Assembly: GCA_010093515.1 (NCBI GenBank)
Contig: MU001680.1
Location: 76,318-140,317 of the forward strand
Length of the DNA stretch: 64,000 nucleotides
From: Lineolata rhizophorae
Lineage: Eukaryota > Ascomycota > Dothideomycetes > Lineolatales > Lineolataceae
Direction: 5' to 3'
Shown: positions 24,230-35,052 of the stretch, piece by piece
Layout of the letters: every line of letters starts with the position of its first letter
How positions within the stretch are numbered: the stretch's first letter is position 1
Notes under the pieces: generated by a model
Database searches by the model: none
Told to the model about the DNA's origin: nothing
Seen by the model: only the letters and a program-made list of their open reading frames with translations
Position numbers and translations under genes: made by a program

Positions 24230-24897
24230 AACTAGACGTCTGCGGGAAGAAGAAAATATCCTTGTAGATATAGACGCGGCGTTGGGGGTCGTCTTGAATT
24301 TTTTGGCATAAATTAAGTCTAAAATCACGGGATATACGATGGACGGAGCACGTGCCTTGGTTGCTTCGAATTCGTGCGGACGGGACAGAGGGCAGTCCGC
24401 CACCACACGATGGCTGTGCACGGCGGCTAGTCGGAAGCACGGAAAGCTCACTAGGGTTTGGACAGGAATCTGGACGGCGATAGGAAGATCTGAAACGGCG
24501 CCGAGGCGATGCAGCGGTGGGATTCTGGTTGTTTTGCCGCGCTGCGCCGGGCCGTCGACGTCAAGCATCGCCAGGGGCGGCACCCGCGGCGGTCCTGATT
24601 GGCCAGTGCCGCGGGCAGGTGATGACATGTGCCAAGACGGCAGCTACCTGGACAGGAACCCGACAACCGCGGGACTGCCGGCTTGCTCCTGCTTATTCCC
24701 TGCAGCTGCCAGCAGCAAATAAAAACACCGCGGGCCCTGCGCTTTCTTCCAGCTCGCAATGCCGCTCTCCTAAGAGACTCGATTCCCTCGCTCGCTCTTT
24801 CGCGACGCCTACTAGTGTTGGAGTTACTGAACTTTATCAGGATATGGTCGTTTGCGCATCCACCTAACGAGCACGCTACTCACTTGATTATACCTAC
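24230..24897. other. intergenic between UGGT and App1-like gene
   Basis: 668 bases. A TATA-like AAATAAAA at about 24717-24724 lies 175 bases before the next start codon, followed by CT-rich sequence. No other gene is seen. Confidence 0.5.
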
Positions 24898-26503
24898 ATG
24901 TTCGCCGCCACGATGCGCTCCGGAGCCGCTCGCTTCGCTGCCGCGCTCTCCGCGTTTGCGGCCCTAGCCGGTGCTTCGCCTGCTCCCACCGCCGTGCCCG
25001 ACCCGGCCTCTGTCCCGGATCCCGTCGTCACGCCTGCGTACATTGAATATCTGCCCACCAAGACGAGGCCGCAGCGAAGAGATATCATCGATGCGCTGGG
25101 GAGTGCGGCCGAGTCGGTCCTGGGGTCGCTCCCTTCATACGTGGTGTCTGGTAAGCAATTAGGGCGGAGTCAATCGCTCAAACGATAGCCGAGAGCTGAC
25201 GGTTCCGAAAGGCGTCCAGGAGTGGGGTTTGAACTTGCCAACCGGCGATGCCGTGCAGAGTAGCCTCAGCGTTAGCGACGACGACCTTGACGCGCTCCCG
25301 ACGCAGGTGATGAACATCCCGCCGTACGCGAACTGGACCGACCAAGGGTGGAACGTCCGCTTCCACGGCAACGTGTACAAGCAGCCGAACCTCTCGGAAG
25401 ATAGATTGAACGAACTGGCCGACATCTTTTTGCCCGACGTCGATGCCGAGGACCTGCCGCCGGACCAAGCGGAGCAGGCCAGGAACCTTACCGGCGCTAT
25501 TTTCGTCGTGCAGCAGGACGACGAAAATGTCACGATGCATATCGAGCCAGCTCCCTCGGCGGGTTCTAGCGGCGAAGAGGGTGGCGGGGGCGCGACCACG
25601 CCGGAGGGTGGCTATCAAAATATCACGCTTCCTTATGAGACGACGGAGCTAGGCGACTTTGACGCCTTTGTGCCGATTGAGCTCAATGGACTGACGCCAG
25701 GCAACGAGACGGATGAGATCCAGCGCCTAAACGTGTACGCTCAGGGTGCGACGCTTGGGAACGCCACAGCATACCTCGTGCCCCCGACCGGTCTGACCAT
25801 TATCAGCGATATCGACGATATTCTACGGGTCACCAAGATCTACGATCCTGAGGAGGGACTGCTGAACACTTTCGCCAGGCCGTTCAGGCCGTGGATGAAC
25901 ATGCCGGACATCTACGCCAACTGGTCGCGCAGCCTTGACAACGCGCACTTCCACTACCTGACGACGACGCCCGAGCAGGGCACGCGGCTGTACATGGACT
26001 TCATCTACAAGACGTACCCGGGCGGCTCGTTCGACACGCGGCCGCTCAACTTCAGCGACGTGAGCGCGACGCTCAGCATCCGCAAGTACCTGCTCGACCG
26101 CGTCCTCGACACGTTCCCGCAGCGCAAGTTCGTCCTCGTCGGCGACACGACCAACAGCGACGTCATGAGCGACTACCCGCAGTTAGCGCAGGAGCGGCCC
26201 GACCAGGTGCAGTGCATCCTCCTGCGGAACACCTCGGCCACGGACGACTCGAACCACTTCCCCTACGACACCAGCGACTTCGAGAACCTCAACAACCAGT
26301 CCTATATGTTCTTCCGCACGCCCGACGACCTCATGGGGCTCGATATCGAGGGCGGCAACTGCCTCAACGCGAGCGTGCGCCAGAACGTCACGTTTGGATA
26401 CCAGAACTTGCCGTTTGGCGAGGACGCGGCCGTGACGGTCTTCCCGAACGCCTTCTTCAGCGTCATGGCCGCCGCGCTTGCCATGACGTGGTTGCTTGTA
26501 TAG
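24898..26503 (+). CDS. Secreted, probably GPI-anchored App1-like phosphatase (DUF2183)
   Basis: Two exons, 24898-25150 and 25212-26503, give 514 residues; the 61-base intron is GT-AG. The N-terminus is a signal peptide (hydrophobic AARFAAALSAFAALAGASP). ATG at 24898 or the second ATG at 24913 would both keep it. NIPPYANWTDQGWNVRFHG marks the start of the App1 family N-domain. The HAD-like core TIISDIDDILRVTKIYD carries D284-x-D286, and VLVGDTTNSDV resembles a later HAD motif. Yeast App1 is a Mg-dependent phosphatidate phosphatase at actin patches with a DxDxT motif. Here the Thr is Ile288. The C-terminus is a hydrophobic tail (FFSVMAAALAMTWLLV) as in GPI-anchored proteins, with several N-glycosylation sequons. 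Secretion makes a cell-wall or surface role likely; the substrate is unknown. Confidence 0.88.
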
Positions 26504-28973
26504 TTAACAAACAATCCTGTGATGACCCTTTTTGTAACGGTGTTATGAGTTTAAACGGACGGCGGGCTTGAGGCGTTCGAAAAATTTGAATAGTGTATTC
26601 TTATTATTAGATTGCTAGGTGACATAATGTGGAGCATGAGTCCTATCTAGGGCGACGAATAGGACTTGCGCTCGCGTTCTGGTGCGTACGCGTACACTGG
26701 TAAAACTGGCCCGTACTTTTCAGGGACGACATCTACATTTTTCTCGTCGCTCTGGCTGGTCTGTATTAAAACATTGCGTGGGGATAGAAACGACTGTGTT
26801 TAGGAACTTCGCATTTGTGTACCTCTACCATGGGAGTCCACCTCCATAAATAGGGACTCCTCGTACTAAGGATACGCCATCGGGATATGATTCCTTGCCA
26901 ACATCGCTCCTTCCGTCCTCATCTTGCACATGATGTGTTATTTACAACTTACTCAAGACAACAGAGACAGACTTAATAAGCTAGAATCGGAGCCTCGGAA
27001 GCTTCATAAACACCCTGCGCAACCATTTTGTAGGATGAATTCCATGACTCCAGCACCGATTCGCCCTATGAACACGCAGTAACTCAGTCCACAGCATTCA
27101 TATACTTTAGCCATTATATGCCAGTCCTTGTGCACGCATCCATAGTTCGACCTGAAGTTGACTATACAGGGCAGTCAAAGGGTGTTGTGCCCTCAGCAAA
27201 CGAGTTCGGATACCTCACCCGGAACGTGAAGGAACTGCCCTTCTGATTATAAGCTGTGATGGAGCTGCGATAGCACAGAGCTTCATACATTTACCAGACG
27301 TATGGTAATTCAAACTCAAGGCTATTTTCTCTATCTCTTACCCTTGTTGGGAAGGGGTGAGCAATTTTCCCGTTGCTTGCCCATCCTGCCATAAAAAGGA
27401 CCGTCTCCCAAGCTAGGATCGTAGGAAATAGGGCGCATACCCTCCGACTTCCCCGTTTTGCGACGTCGCCATGAGGGAATCAGGAGGACTGTGTCCATAG
27501 TGCGTTATTCGCATATTTAGAGCTACCGTAGAACATGCTCAATCCTCGCCGCGGTCCTGGAGTCTAGTAACCTAATAATGTAGTCAATAAAATTCTTCAT
27601 TTTGTATCATGCATGTATTTTTGGATTTCATATCTACTTTCTTTCATATGTTAAATAGATGGATACTTGCTATTGCGGGTGCTATCGTTTTTGACTCATA
27701 TATATAAGCACATTTCAACAAGCTCGCTTCTATATCTTCTAAAAGCGACCATTTGTTCCTGAAATACTCTGTCCTAAAGATCCAACTGCGATTATGACCT
27801 CTACCAGTGCTTCGCAAAATACCCTATTGTCAGCACGTTACCTACTTCATCTCCTGAGTACCTTTTCACAAACTGTACCTAGTAAAAATGTTCCCACTAT
27901 GGTAGCTATATACCATACAATATTGTCGTGTCCCTCATCTATGCCGGCCTGTACACTTTTGCCAGTTCAACTGAAGGACGACCTTTGCGTCATCACCACC
28001 GATTGATTGCAGACAAAACAACTCAGCTCGGCATAAGAACCGCTCTAGATACAATATTTTGACAGACCTACAGGGTAAACCAAGCTTCGACGCAACAAAA
28101 TGCTTGAGGATTAGGTAGTTGGCAATGGTGCCGTGTGTTCTCCGGCTTCTGTTGTCTTTCAAGAAAGAAAGGTTGACATCGCCCCCTACGCTGGAAGCTG
28201 GAGATTCAGATGCTGAGAGGCCCATTCAAACATTCCACGGTACGTTTAGCACCACAGTAGTGCCGGTAAATAGCAAACAGAACGCCAGTCATATTTGACA
28301 GCAAATGGTAAACATATCTTGAAGGGACTTGATAATAATGTACTCGCTTTCTTCCGTTTCGCATTCTTCAGTTCTGCTCTCGCGTTTTTACCAGACGTTT
28401 AAGAAATAATCACTAAAATGTATGTACCGTCTGGTCTGAAAAAGCCCGTAGAAAACGCTTTTAACAGCCTTTTGAGCCCGCTGGCTGTATTCAAATTATG
28501 AACTCCCGGTCTTGCAAGCATTGCTCGGGATTTGCTCGTGAGACGGTCGAAATGTATCTCCCACACTATTAAAAACTGCTGTAACCGTGGAAACTTAGCC
28601 ATTAAGCTCCCATTTCCATTGGGTGCCACGAATCTGTGTTCGTGGTCCTTACCATCGAATCTGCTCTCATCCGATCGGATACTACCACAGGACTACAACA
28701 GGACAGTGTCACCTGAACTCTGCCATCACTCCTTTTAGCATCCCTTGGCCATCAACCACCATCATTGATACCTTCTGAGGACCAGGGCAACCCCTACCTA
28801 GGATGCCTGATTAGAAATATCCCATGAAAACCCGGAAACCCTTGGAAAGAAGCACCTTCTCCTTAAAAATATCTCCCTCAGGTACTCTCCCTTGAAAGCT
28901 CCCCTCAACTTTTCCTCTAGCCCTCTTCCTCAGCACATTTAGCCCCCTCCCCGACCTCATCCCCATCACCCAT
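26504..28973. other. AT-rich 2.5 kb gene-free stretch
   Basis: Base composition drops well below that of the neighbouring genes (the line starting at 27601 is about 23 percent G+C). Short open frames exist: plus 27794-28006 behind a TATATATAAG motif, minus 27935-28225 and minus 28399-28629. None resembles a known family. The stretch may be an old mutated repeat or simply a convergent 3' region, since genes on both sides end here. Confidence 0.5.
27699..27709 (+). promoter_or_regulatory. TATA-like element in AT-rich DNA
   Basis: A run of alternating T and A ending in TATAAG, 84 bases before an ATG at 27794 that opens a 70-residue frame. In AT-rich DNA this can arise by chance. Confidence 0.25.
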
Positions 28974-31742
28974 TCAAACAATACCCCAAGCCCCCATCTC
29001 TTCCCGCGGCCGCGCCTCGCACCACCGCGCCGCCCTCTCCGCCTCGCTTAACACCGGCGCTTCCCTCTCCACCAGTGCAAACGTCAGCAGCTGGTACCGC
29101 ACGCGGCTAGCGGGGGGCCAGGCCATTTCGAGCATGCGGTCGCCGAGCGGGAGGGTGATTGCGTTCGTGCCGGGCTCTGGATCTCTACCTAGGTCTGCGT
29201 TTGTGGTTGCGGTTGCGGTTGCGTTCGCATTTGGCGGGTTCGCGTTTGGCGGGTCCGCGGTCTGCCCGGCGGGAGCCGTGGCCGGCGGAGGGTTATTCGG
29301 GGCGGGATTGGGATGGTGTTGGTTGGCATGGACTGGCTGGATTGTGGTGGTAACAGTATGGGATTGACTGTTAGGCGTGTTGTGAGTAGTATAGTGATTG
29401 TAAACCGTGGAACCTGTGGTGGTAGTTACAAGCGTGGTGGCGTGGTTGTTAACCGTAAAATGCTGCATCGACGTCGTCGTTGGCGCACCGCCACCTGCGC
29501 CCTGGCCCGCGATCGTTACTACCGTGCCACCCACTACTGCGCGGTAAGGAGGAGGCAGCCCCGCAGGCGCTCCCGCGAGGTTAGCAGTGGGTGTCTGAGT
29601 CGTCCCCGCCGACGCAGTGGGTGCGGCCGTGGCGCCAGTCTGAGCGTTGTTCTCCTGTTGACCCTGGCCCTGACCTAGACCATACGGCTGCTGCGGCGCG
29701 GGCTGCTGGGCAGCGGCGACATGAGTTGCATTGTTCGTCCAAGGGTTAGCGACTCCGCTGGCGCCCTGTTGGTGGTGTTGTGGAGCTGGCGGTTGTGCCG
29801 GAGCGGCGGGCAGAAGCAGAAGAGGCGCGGCTGGCGCTGAGGTCGGGACTGATGGCGCCGCTAGAGGTTGCCCGACAGTAGCCGCGCCAGGCTGGTGAGC
29901 GCCTGGGAGATGTGTTGTCGTCGCTGATGTCCCAACTGCTCCGCCGGCACTAACACTACTACCATTGGCTACAGGCTGCGCCTGTTGCCTGTGCATGGCC
30001 CTTCTCCGCATCGAGATCACCCTCCTCGACCTCTCCGTCCTCGAACTTGAGATGCTATTCTCGTTCTGCGCCTGCGCCTGCGTCTGTGCCTGCGTACCGT
30101 GAGCACCCTGATCTGGGTTTCCGCCCTCGTTTTCCTCACCATGTTCCCGGCACCACGCCACCTCGACGCCCCAGAACGTGCGCACGTCCGCGACCTCTAG
30201 CCCGCGGTCCGGCGGCAGCCGGCCCTCTTCATGCGCCTCCTTCTCCGCCTCGCGCACGTCCTCCCAGAGATCCTCCTCACGATACCCCAACTGGTCGTCC
30301 GGCCGTCGCTGCTGCGCATGTTGCGGCGGCGCAATTGGCGGACCCTGTACGAACGGCATCCAGCCAGCACCGCCAACGCCAGGGCCGGCGGCGGCGGCGG
30401 CGGCGGCGGCGGTAGCAGCAGCAGCAGCAACGCCGTTCCAGTTGTTGCCGTTACCAAAGTGTGGGTTCTGAGGCTGGACGAAAACCTGCAGCTCGATGCG
30501 CTTCACGTTGCGTACTAGGCCTATGACGTTGACGAAAGGCTCGAGCACGTACCTAGCCAGTGAGCTGGTGGCCGGGCGCCGGCGCCGCTGCTGATTCGCG
30601 TGCACCTGCTGATAGAGACGATTGATAGGCGGGTCGAGGGAGAAGGCGACCGCCGAGCGCGTTAGCGGCGTAACTTGTAGTGTGAGCTTGGTGAGCCTGA
30701 GCGTGTGGTTCGTCTGTAGTTGAAGAGCGGCCCATTCGCGGAGGAAGCCGGCGAAGGCGGCGTTGATGGTGGGCGGCGTGTGCGAGAGGCGCGTGTTGAG
30801 GTACGCGTCGAGCATCGGGCCGTCGAGCATGTAAAGCGGGTTGGTAGCCGCGGGCGATGTTCCCAACGAGGGCGAGATAGCGTAGCGGTGCGCGCCAGCA
30901 TTCAGATCCATAGTGGCGGAGCTAGAGTTAGCCCGGCGACCCATCATGTGGCGCATGACTGGGTGGTACTCCCAGACGCCCCAGGTGGAGCTGCCGTCTC
31001 TCCTCCACTTTGATGACAGCTCGTCGGTGCTCCAATGCCACGGCACTACCAGCTCTTGCAGGTGCTCGCGTTGCCAGCCCATCAGCTGCCGCAGCAGCTT
31101 CGCCGCTCGCAGGTCGTCCGTCACGCTCGGCGGCACCACGAGCACGTGCTTGGCCCAGATCAAGTCGCCCAGCTCCCGCGCGAAGAAGCGACATGTGCGC
31201 GCCAGCGCCGTAGGGAGGGAGCCGCATAGCGGCCGCGCCACCCCGTCCGGATCACGATGGTGGGGGCTCCCCAGTACCTGCTCTTGCGAGCCTACCGGGT
31301 CCCCGACGGCGGCGTCGCGCAACGAGAGCATCACCTCAGGGCGGCCCTTAGTGGCACGGCGGCCGCCGCGGCGCTCGTATGCATCCGAATCCGCGGCCAG
31401 GTCCGGGTCTAGCCCGCCGAAGCCGCTGGGTTGAGGGCCGGACGCCCGCGCGCTCTCCGCTGGGTACGACTCGGCTGGGATCAGCAGGCTTTGCCGCGCC
31501 GCCATGTGTGCATCCCTTGACTTTTTGACGAAGTAGACGACTTTACGGATGGACGCGTTGGGAGCTGTACGGGCGCGAGTCGGCGCCGGCGCCGGTCTAG
31601 AGCCTGGGGAGCGGTGATCACAGGCGGGACAGCGCGAGGGCAGCTCGCAGAGGTAGCCGTAGATCATGTGACGAATCTCGGTGGGGAGGCCGGCGAGGCG
31701 GCAGTCTGGCGGCGGCATCGGGTTCGTAATCCACGGAACCAT
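28974..31742 (-). CDS. Large low-complexity protein with F-box-like N-terminus, 922 aa
   Basis: A single open frame from ATG 31742 to TGA. Residues 13-33 (CRLAGLPTEIRHMIYGYL and following) have the pattern of the fungal F-box-like or 2EXR motif at the start of many uncharacterised proteins. A CPACDH pair of cysteines follows. Residues about 190-440 look folded (ARTCRFFARELGDLIWAKHV, WGVWEYHPVM, LTKLTLQVTPLTRSA). From about 440 to 850 the protein is Ala/Gln/Thr/Pro-rich with poly-Ala and QAQAQ tracts. It ends in a short conserved-looking segment (MLEMAWPPASRVRYQLLTFA, then a tail). If the F-box works, it would serve as a substrate adaptor for an SCF ubiquitin ligase, but this is inference. No paralogue is in the window. 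Confidence 0.75.
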   Translation of the reverse strand: MVPWITNPMPPPDCRLAGLPTEIRHMIYGYLCELPSRCPACDHRSPGSRPAPAPTRARTAPNASIRKVVYFVKKSRDAHMAARQSLLIPAESYPAESARASGPQPSGFGGLDPDLAADSDAYERRGGRRATKGRPEVMLSLRDAAVGDPVGSQEQVLGSPHHRDPDGVARPLCGSLPTALARTCRFFARELGDLIWAKHVLVVPPSVTDDLRAAKLLRQLMGWQREHLQELVVPWHWSTDELSSKWRRDGSSTWGVWEYHPVMRHMMGRRANSSSATMDLNAGAHRYAISPSLGTSPAATNPLYMLDGPMLDAYLNTRLSHTPPTINAAFAGFLREWAALQLQTNHTLRLTKLTLQVTPLTRSAVAFSLDPPINRLYQQVHANQQRRRRPATSSLARYVLEPFVNVIGLVRNVKRIELQVFVQPQNPHFGNGNNWNGVAAAAATAAAAAAAAGPGVGGAGWMPFVQGPPIAPPQHAQQRRPDDQLGYREEDLWEDVREAEKEAHEEGRLPPDRGLEVADVRTFWGVEVAWCREHGEENEGGNPDQGAHGTQAQTQAQAQNENSISSSRTERSRRVISMRRRAMHRQQAQPVANGSSVSAGGAVGTSATTTHLPGAHQPGAATVGQPLAAPSVPTSAPAAPLLLLPAAPAQPPAPQHHQQGASGVANPWTNNATHVAAAQQPAPQQPYGLGQGQGQQENNAQTGATAAPTASAGTTQTPTANLAGAPAGLPPPYRAVVGGTVVTIAGQGAGGGAPTTTSMQHFTVNNHATTLVTTTTGSTVYNHYTTHNTPNSQSHTVTTTIQPVHANQHHPNPAPNNPPPATAPAGQTADPPNANPPNANATATATTNADLGRDPEPGTNAITLPLGDRMLEMAWPPASRVRYQLLTFALVEREAPVLSEAERAARWCEARPREEMGAWGIV
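30387..30429. repeat. GGC/CAG triplet repeats encoding poly-Ala
   Basis: A run of GCG units followed by CAG units lies in the coding strand's complement and encodes consecutive alanines in the 922-residue protein. It is prone to length variation. Confidence 0.8.
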
Positions 31743-32696
31743 GGTTGTTTAGCCCGTGGCGCGCGTGGAGCGCGCGTTGTTGGAAGTACCGGCGGGACGC
31801 CGCAGGGTACTTAGCAGTGCGGTTGTGAGCAAGTATGCGTATGTATGCGGGCTGGCTGGTGGTGTCGTCTGGGCCGAGTAGAATGAGGTCGGCAGGCGTC
31901 GAGAGTGAAGGAGCAGAAAGAGAAATGATGCGGAGAGAGTGGTGAAGAGAGGTTGGGCGGGTGGGGAGGGCGAGAAATGGGGCCGGGAGTCAAACGAGGC
32001 AAACGAGGGCCTGTGGTTGCATGCCCAGCCGGCCGGGCACAGGCGGGCAGGCAGGCAGGCTTGCCGTGATGTCGTCGGCGCGCCCGGGGAATTTGCGCAC
32101 CCGTCAAGGCCAATCAGAGATCGTGGCCATGCCCTGGAGGTCTCCCCGCCGGGCCTTGCCCCGCACCCACCGCGCGCTTCTGGCTGGGCGGAGGGTCGGA
32201 AGGCCTCGACGCGCGAGTCTCGAGCGCGAGGCTTGTCGGGGGCTGACAGGGCGGCCGGAGTTAGTGTAACTGGTGGAGGTGCTTCCGGGACGTGGAGGGT
32301 GTGGTGTAAGGGCGCCGCACCGGGCCAGGAATTCGGTCGTGGCCATCCGCGCCGGCGGGAAATCCCCTCGCCGAGCTTCGTGCAACCACGGGCCACCCTG
32401 CCGGACCGAACCACCGCCAGCCCGCAGCTGGCTCCCCAGCCATCGAAGCTTCATGGCAGCACACACCCGCCCGCACCAAACACGCCCGGGCAACTGGAGG
32501 CGGCGAGAAGCGGTCCGCATTGTCCGATCAGCGTCGCGGCAAGTCCTTATGTACAATGCGCAACCGGCTCGCAAGGCGCTCATAGCTAGTAGTACAGAGT
32601 TGCCTCCCATTTCCCTACTCTCCCGTTAGCTGTCCGGATCGCGATGCTCTATGTTCGATGTGACGTCTCCTTACCTCCTCCCATCCTTCGTTCCCT
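31743..32696. other. intergenic: promoter of the F-box-like gene and Apn1 3' flank
   Basis: 954 bases, GC-rich, with a CAGG tetranucleotide run near 32045-32060. Overlapping open frames on both strands lack conserved features. No gene is called. Confidence 0.5.
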
Positions 32697-34382
32697 TCAC
32701 GGATCGCTACTATCCGCCGAATCGCTCCCCTCGCCCTCCGCGCGCTTCTTCCTTCCACCCTTCCCGCCCTTCCCGCCTTTGCTCCCCTTCTTCTCCTCCT
32801 TCGCCTTCTTCCTATCCACCTGCTCCTGAATCCTCATCCTTTCCGCCTCGCCCTTCTTAGCCAACTCCGCCTCCAACCTCGCGAACTCCTCTCCTTCCGC
32901 ATCCATCCCTACCAGCCTCTCCAACAGCTTGATCTCCCTCGCCCAGATGCCCCTGTCCTCCTCCACCTTGCCCGTCTTCTCGTTCTTCACGTCGATCGGC
33001 GTCTCCAGCACTAACGGCAAGCCCCACAGCCTCTCCTCGTTGACCAGGTTGTGGAACGCGCGCAGGCCGAGGAATCCCGTGCCGATGTTGGCGTGCAGGT
33101 CGCGCCCGCTGCCCAACGGCGCCTTAGAGTCGTTGACGTGCAGCGCGCGCAGGTACTGGAGCCCGACGGCGCCGTCGAGCGCGTCGAGCGTGGCCGCGAA
33201 CGCCGCCGGCGACCGCAGGTCGTACCCAGCCGCGAAGACGTGGCACGTGTCGAGGCACACGCCGACCCGAGCTTTGTCGTGCACGCCGGCGATCACCGCC
33301 GCCAGGTCGTCGAACGTCCCGCCGATCGTGTTGCCGCCGCGCGCCGCCATCGTCTCCAGCAGCGTCACTACATCCCCCGACGCCGGGTCCTGGTGCGCGC
33401 GGTTCAGTTGCTCCGCCAGGTGCGCGATGGCTTCGGTCCGCGACGACGACGCTGCGTTGCCCGGGTGGAAGTTGTACAGCCGGATGCCGAGGCGGTGGCA
33501 CCGGGAGAGGTCATCCACGAAGGAGGCGTAGGCCTGCGAGGTACGGTCGGCGTCGACGTGCGCGAGGTTGACCAGGTAGGAGCCGTGCGGGACGGCGTAC
33601 CCAGCGGGGTCATAGCCGTGGTCTTTGCAGGACGAAGCAAATTGTGTAGCGTGCGCGGGGTCCAGAGGCGGGTTGGCCCATTTGCGCTGCGACTTGAGAA
33701 AGAGAGCGAAGGAGTTGCCGCTGCGTAGGGTTAGCTTGGTTAACAGCCTAGATGGAGTGAGGTCGCGCGGAGAGTTACCCAACGTGTAACGCATTCTTGA
33801 CGGCATTGTGAACACCTAGTCATTGTACCAGAGGACATGTACATCAGCCTCTCCGCGATCTGTCTGTAATACAATGGTTTGTAGTAGAAGCATACCTCCA
33901 GCCGCGCTGATGTGCGCCCCAACTACGATCTTTGACCCCACTGTCCTCGCCGCTAGTGGCACCATCTCAGCCTCTTTCTCCTCTTTAGTCTTCCTCTTCC
34001 GTTTTGTCTTCTTCGTGACCCTGACCTCTACTGCTTCCTCCCGCTCGTCCTCTTCGCCCTCACCTTCCACAATCTCCTCCACTTCAATCTTAGCCTTCTT
34101 CGACGTCCTGCCCGCCCCACGCCGCTTCGGTGCAGCGTCACGCTGCTTTTCGTCCGCCGCGGCAGCTACCTTGGCCCGCTTCGCACCGCGGGGACTCGCC
34201 TGCGCTTCCCCTGGGGCAGCGCCGCGTTTCTGCCCGCGACTCGCCGCGCCGTTCCCGTTCCCGTTGGCAGTCCAGCTCGTTGCAGAGCTGGCGGTTTCGG
34301 GCGCGATATCCGAGGGCGGCGGGGAGAGCTCCGAGGAGGAGGTACTGGATGCTGCAAGGGGCGGACGGCGGCGTGGAGGCAT
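32697..34382 (-). CDS. apn1: AP endonuclease 1 (Apn1, endonuclease IV family)
   Basis: Cuts DNA 5' to abasic sites and trims 3' blocks in base-excision repair. Three exons give 515 residues: 34382-33896, 33815-33779 and 33720-32697. The middle exon is only 37 bases, yet joins VGAHISAAG to VHNAVKNALHV and on to GGNSFALFLKSQRKW exactly as in the family. Introns are 80 and 58 bases, GT-AG. The catalytic barrel runs from about residue 157 to 435, with metal ligands in VGVCLDTCHVFAAG, LHVNDSKAPLGSGRDLH and LVLETP. An extra N-terminal 150 residues are rich in Ser, Pro and then Lys/Arg/Glu. The tail (KKAKEEKKGSKGGKGG) is also basic, so nuclear import signals are likely. The frame stays open upstream of 34382, but without an ATG. 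Yeast Apn1 is 367 residues, the difference being the disordered ends. Confidence 0.94.
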
Positions 34383-35052
34383 CACAGGACGCGCTCGTCT
34401 CGCGGAGGCCGGCGCGGCGACGCGTAATTTGTGGGTCGCTACGTTGATGTAGCGGCGATATAGAGAGCAGGACAAGCGAGCAGATGGATGCTAGACCAGA
34501 TGCTTGGTACGGACTCGATTAGGGAGCAGATGGTCGATGCGGGGAGAAACGCGCCTGGTCGACGCGGATTTCCGGCGTATACGTTAAACGGAGGCCCAAA
34601 ACGGCCCTTTCTTGGCAGTGACAAATCTGGGAAGGCTTGGCAGGCCATGCAAAGTGACCAATATGACCGCGTTCGATACACAAATTATTACTACTGCCAG
34701 TTGTCGGGTCAAGCCTCCGTTTCTGGAGGCAAGCATCTGTGCGAAAATGAATTTGGCAACCATGGCAAGGTTGATGCTCACTTCGAGACATCTTGATGAC
34801 GACGCAGTGAGAGATGGCAGTGCGACTTGTTGGATCTCCCCAAATTGCACCTAAGCTCCTGCGCGACGCCAAAGCCCCGGAATGACCTCAATCCCTGGAC
34901 CCTTACACGACGAACGAGAAGCACTGCAGAGACCTTGGTAGAGAGGTATTGCCGGAGCCGGAACCGCACAAAGAAGGTAGCGACTGGATAACGACTCGTC
35001 ATAATCTGCCACATCTGTTCACTGACGGTGGAGACATTCCTCTTACACTCTT
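34383..35052. other. intergenic between Apn1 and the FunK1 remnant
   Basis: 670 bases. A 102-codon plus-strand frame from ATG 34488 has no recognisable features and is not called. Confidence 0.45.

Noticed and set aside
32040-32060. CAGGCAGGCAGG run similar to one at about 63970-63990
   Set aside because: A simple tetranucleotide run in GC-rich DNA, without sign of a shared larger repeat.
33816-34475. Longer Apn1 N-terminus resembling a mitochondrial presequence
   Set aside because: The upstream in-frame residues begin at TTG, not ATG; the first ATG is 34382, so the presequence idea has no start codon unless there is an unseen upstream exon.
34488-34796. 102-codon frame from a true ATG between Apn1 and the FunK1 remnant
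   Set aside because: No signal peptide, motif or homology that I recognise; likely chance.
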